From Denticeps clupeoides (lineage: Eukaryota > Chordata > Actinopteri > Clupeiformes > Denticipitidae), in NCBI RefSeq assembly GCF_900700375.1, contig NW_021629800.1, positions 1-64,000 on the forward strand: a DNA stretch of 64,000 nucleotides. The letters run 5' to 3'. A model generated the notes under the pieces. That model worked only from the letters and a program-made list of their open reading frames with translations. It did not search any database and was not told where the DNA came from. The translations under genes and the position numbers were made by a program. This document shows positions 63,779 through 64,000 of the stretch, piece after piece. Every line of letters begins with the position of its first letter. Within the stretch, counting starts at the first letter, position 1.

Positions 63779-64000
63779 GTGAGTGGAGAGCGCTGTCACA
63801 TGACAGCTCATACATCAGCCCATCCTCCTCATCAAATTTGGAATCTGGTTAAATGCCACTGATGAACCACTGCTCATCAATCAGAAATCTGCCATCTTGT
63901 CCCCACAATTTATTTTTAAATCCTGCATTTCAAATCTGAATCTCCTTAACATCCACTATGAGACGAAAAGTTGCTGCTATGTGGCCATTTAAAAATATAT

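Overview
The window is nuclear DNA from a ray-finned (teleost) fish. The evidence is multi-exon genes with GT-AG introns and fish-type short introns, and two abundant tRNA-derived SINE families of the kind common in teleosts. There are also L2, L1 and RTE-type LINE remains, hAT and Tc1 DNA transposons, and (AC)n microsatellites. Genus cannot be fixed from sequence alone. The SINEs recall herring-like (clupeiform) fish, but that is memory, not a match.

Layout. Positions 1-9690 are a large tandem array of a 115-bp unit, about 80 copies in plus orientation followed by five inverted copies. Each unit looks like a 47-nt mini-exon plus a 68-nt mini-intron. Positions 9.7-24.6 kb are repeat-rich: an RTE relic, L2, a foldback MITE, a decayed hAT transposase, an interrupted L1 and several SINEs. 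They also hold a C2H2 zinc-finger ORF split by an L2 insertion and a possible two-exon minus-strand gene. Positions 24.6-26.3 kb hold promoter-like motifs (NRF1, YY1, CTCF-like, RFX X-box).

Genes, left to right. A STE20-like protein kinase with a repetitive tail (26.4-30.5 kb, +) is followed closely by an inosine-uridine nucleoside hydrolase (30.8-32.2 kb, +), which carries an in-frame TAA. Next come a candidate unidentified minus-strand gene (32.8-33.7 kb) and vwa3b (34.5-45.1 kb, +; 26 exons whose phases all agree, giving 1149 codons plus stop), which carries a DD37E Tc1 element in one intron. Then come cnga3, the cone cyclic-nucleotide-gated channel (47.7-53.2 kb, +, first exon unresolved), and ube3a, the HECT ubiquitin ligase (54.9-58.1 kb, -), with a CpG-rich promoter and 5' UTR exon at 59.6-59.8 kb. 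Positions 60-64 kb contain no gene I can name, only one possible exon near 63.7 kb.

How the parts relate. vwa3b and cnga3 are also neighbours in human. The cnga3-ube3a convergent pair matches the arrangement reported for non-placental vertebrates, from before UBE3A joined the imprinted SNRPN domain. The genes do not form a functional pathway; they are a conserved linkage group beside a repeat-rich block. The strongest unusual signals are the splice-site-bearing satellite, the kinase tail controlled by two in-phase acceptors, the L2-split zinc-finger ORF and the ube3a model lacking an AZUL domain.
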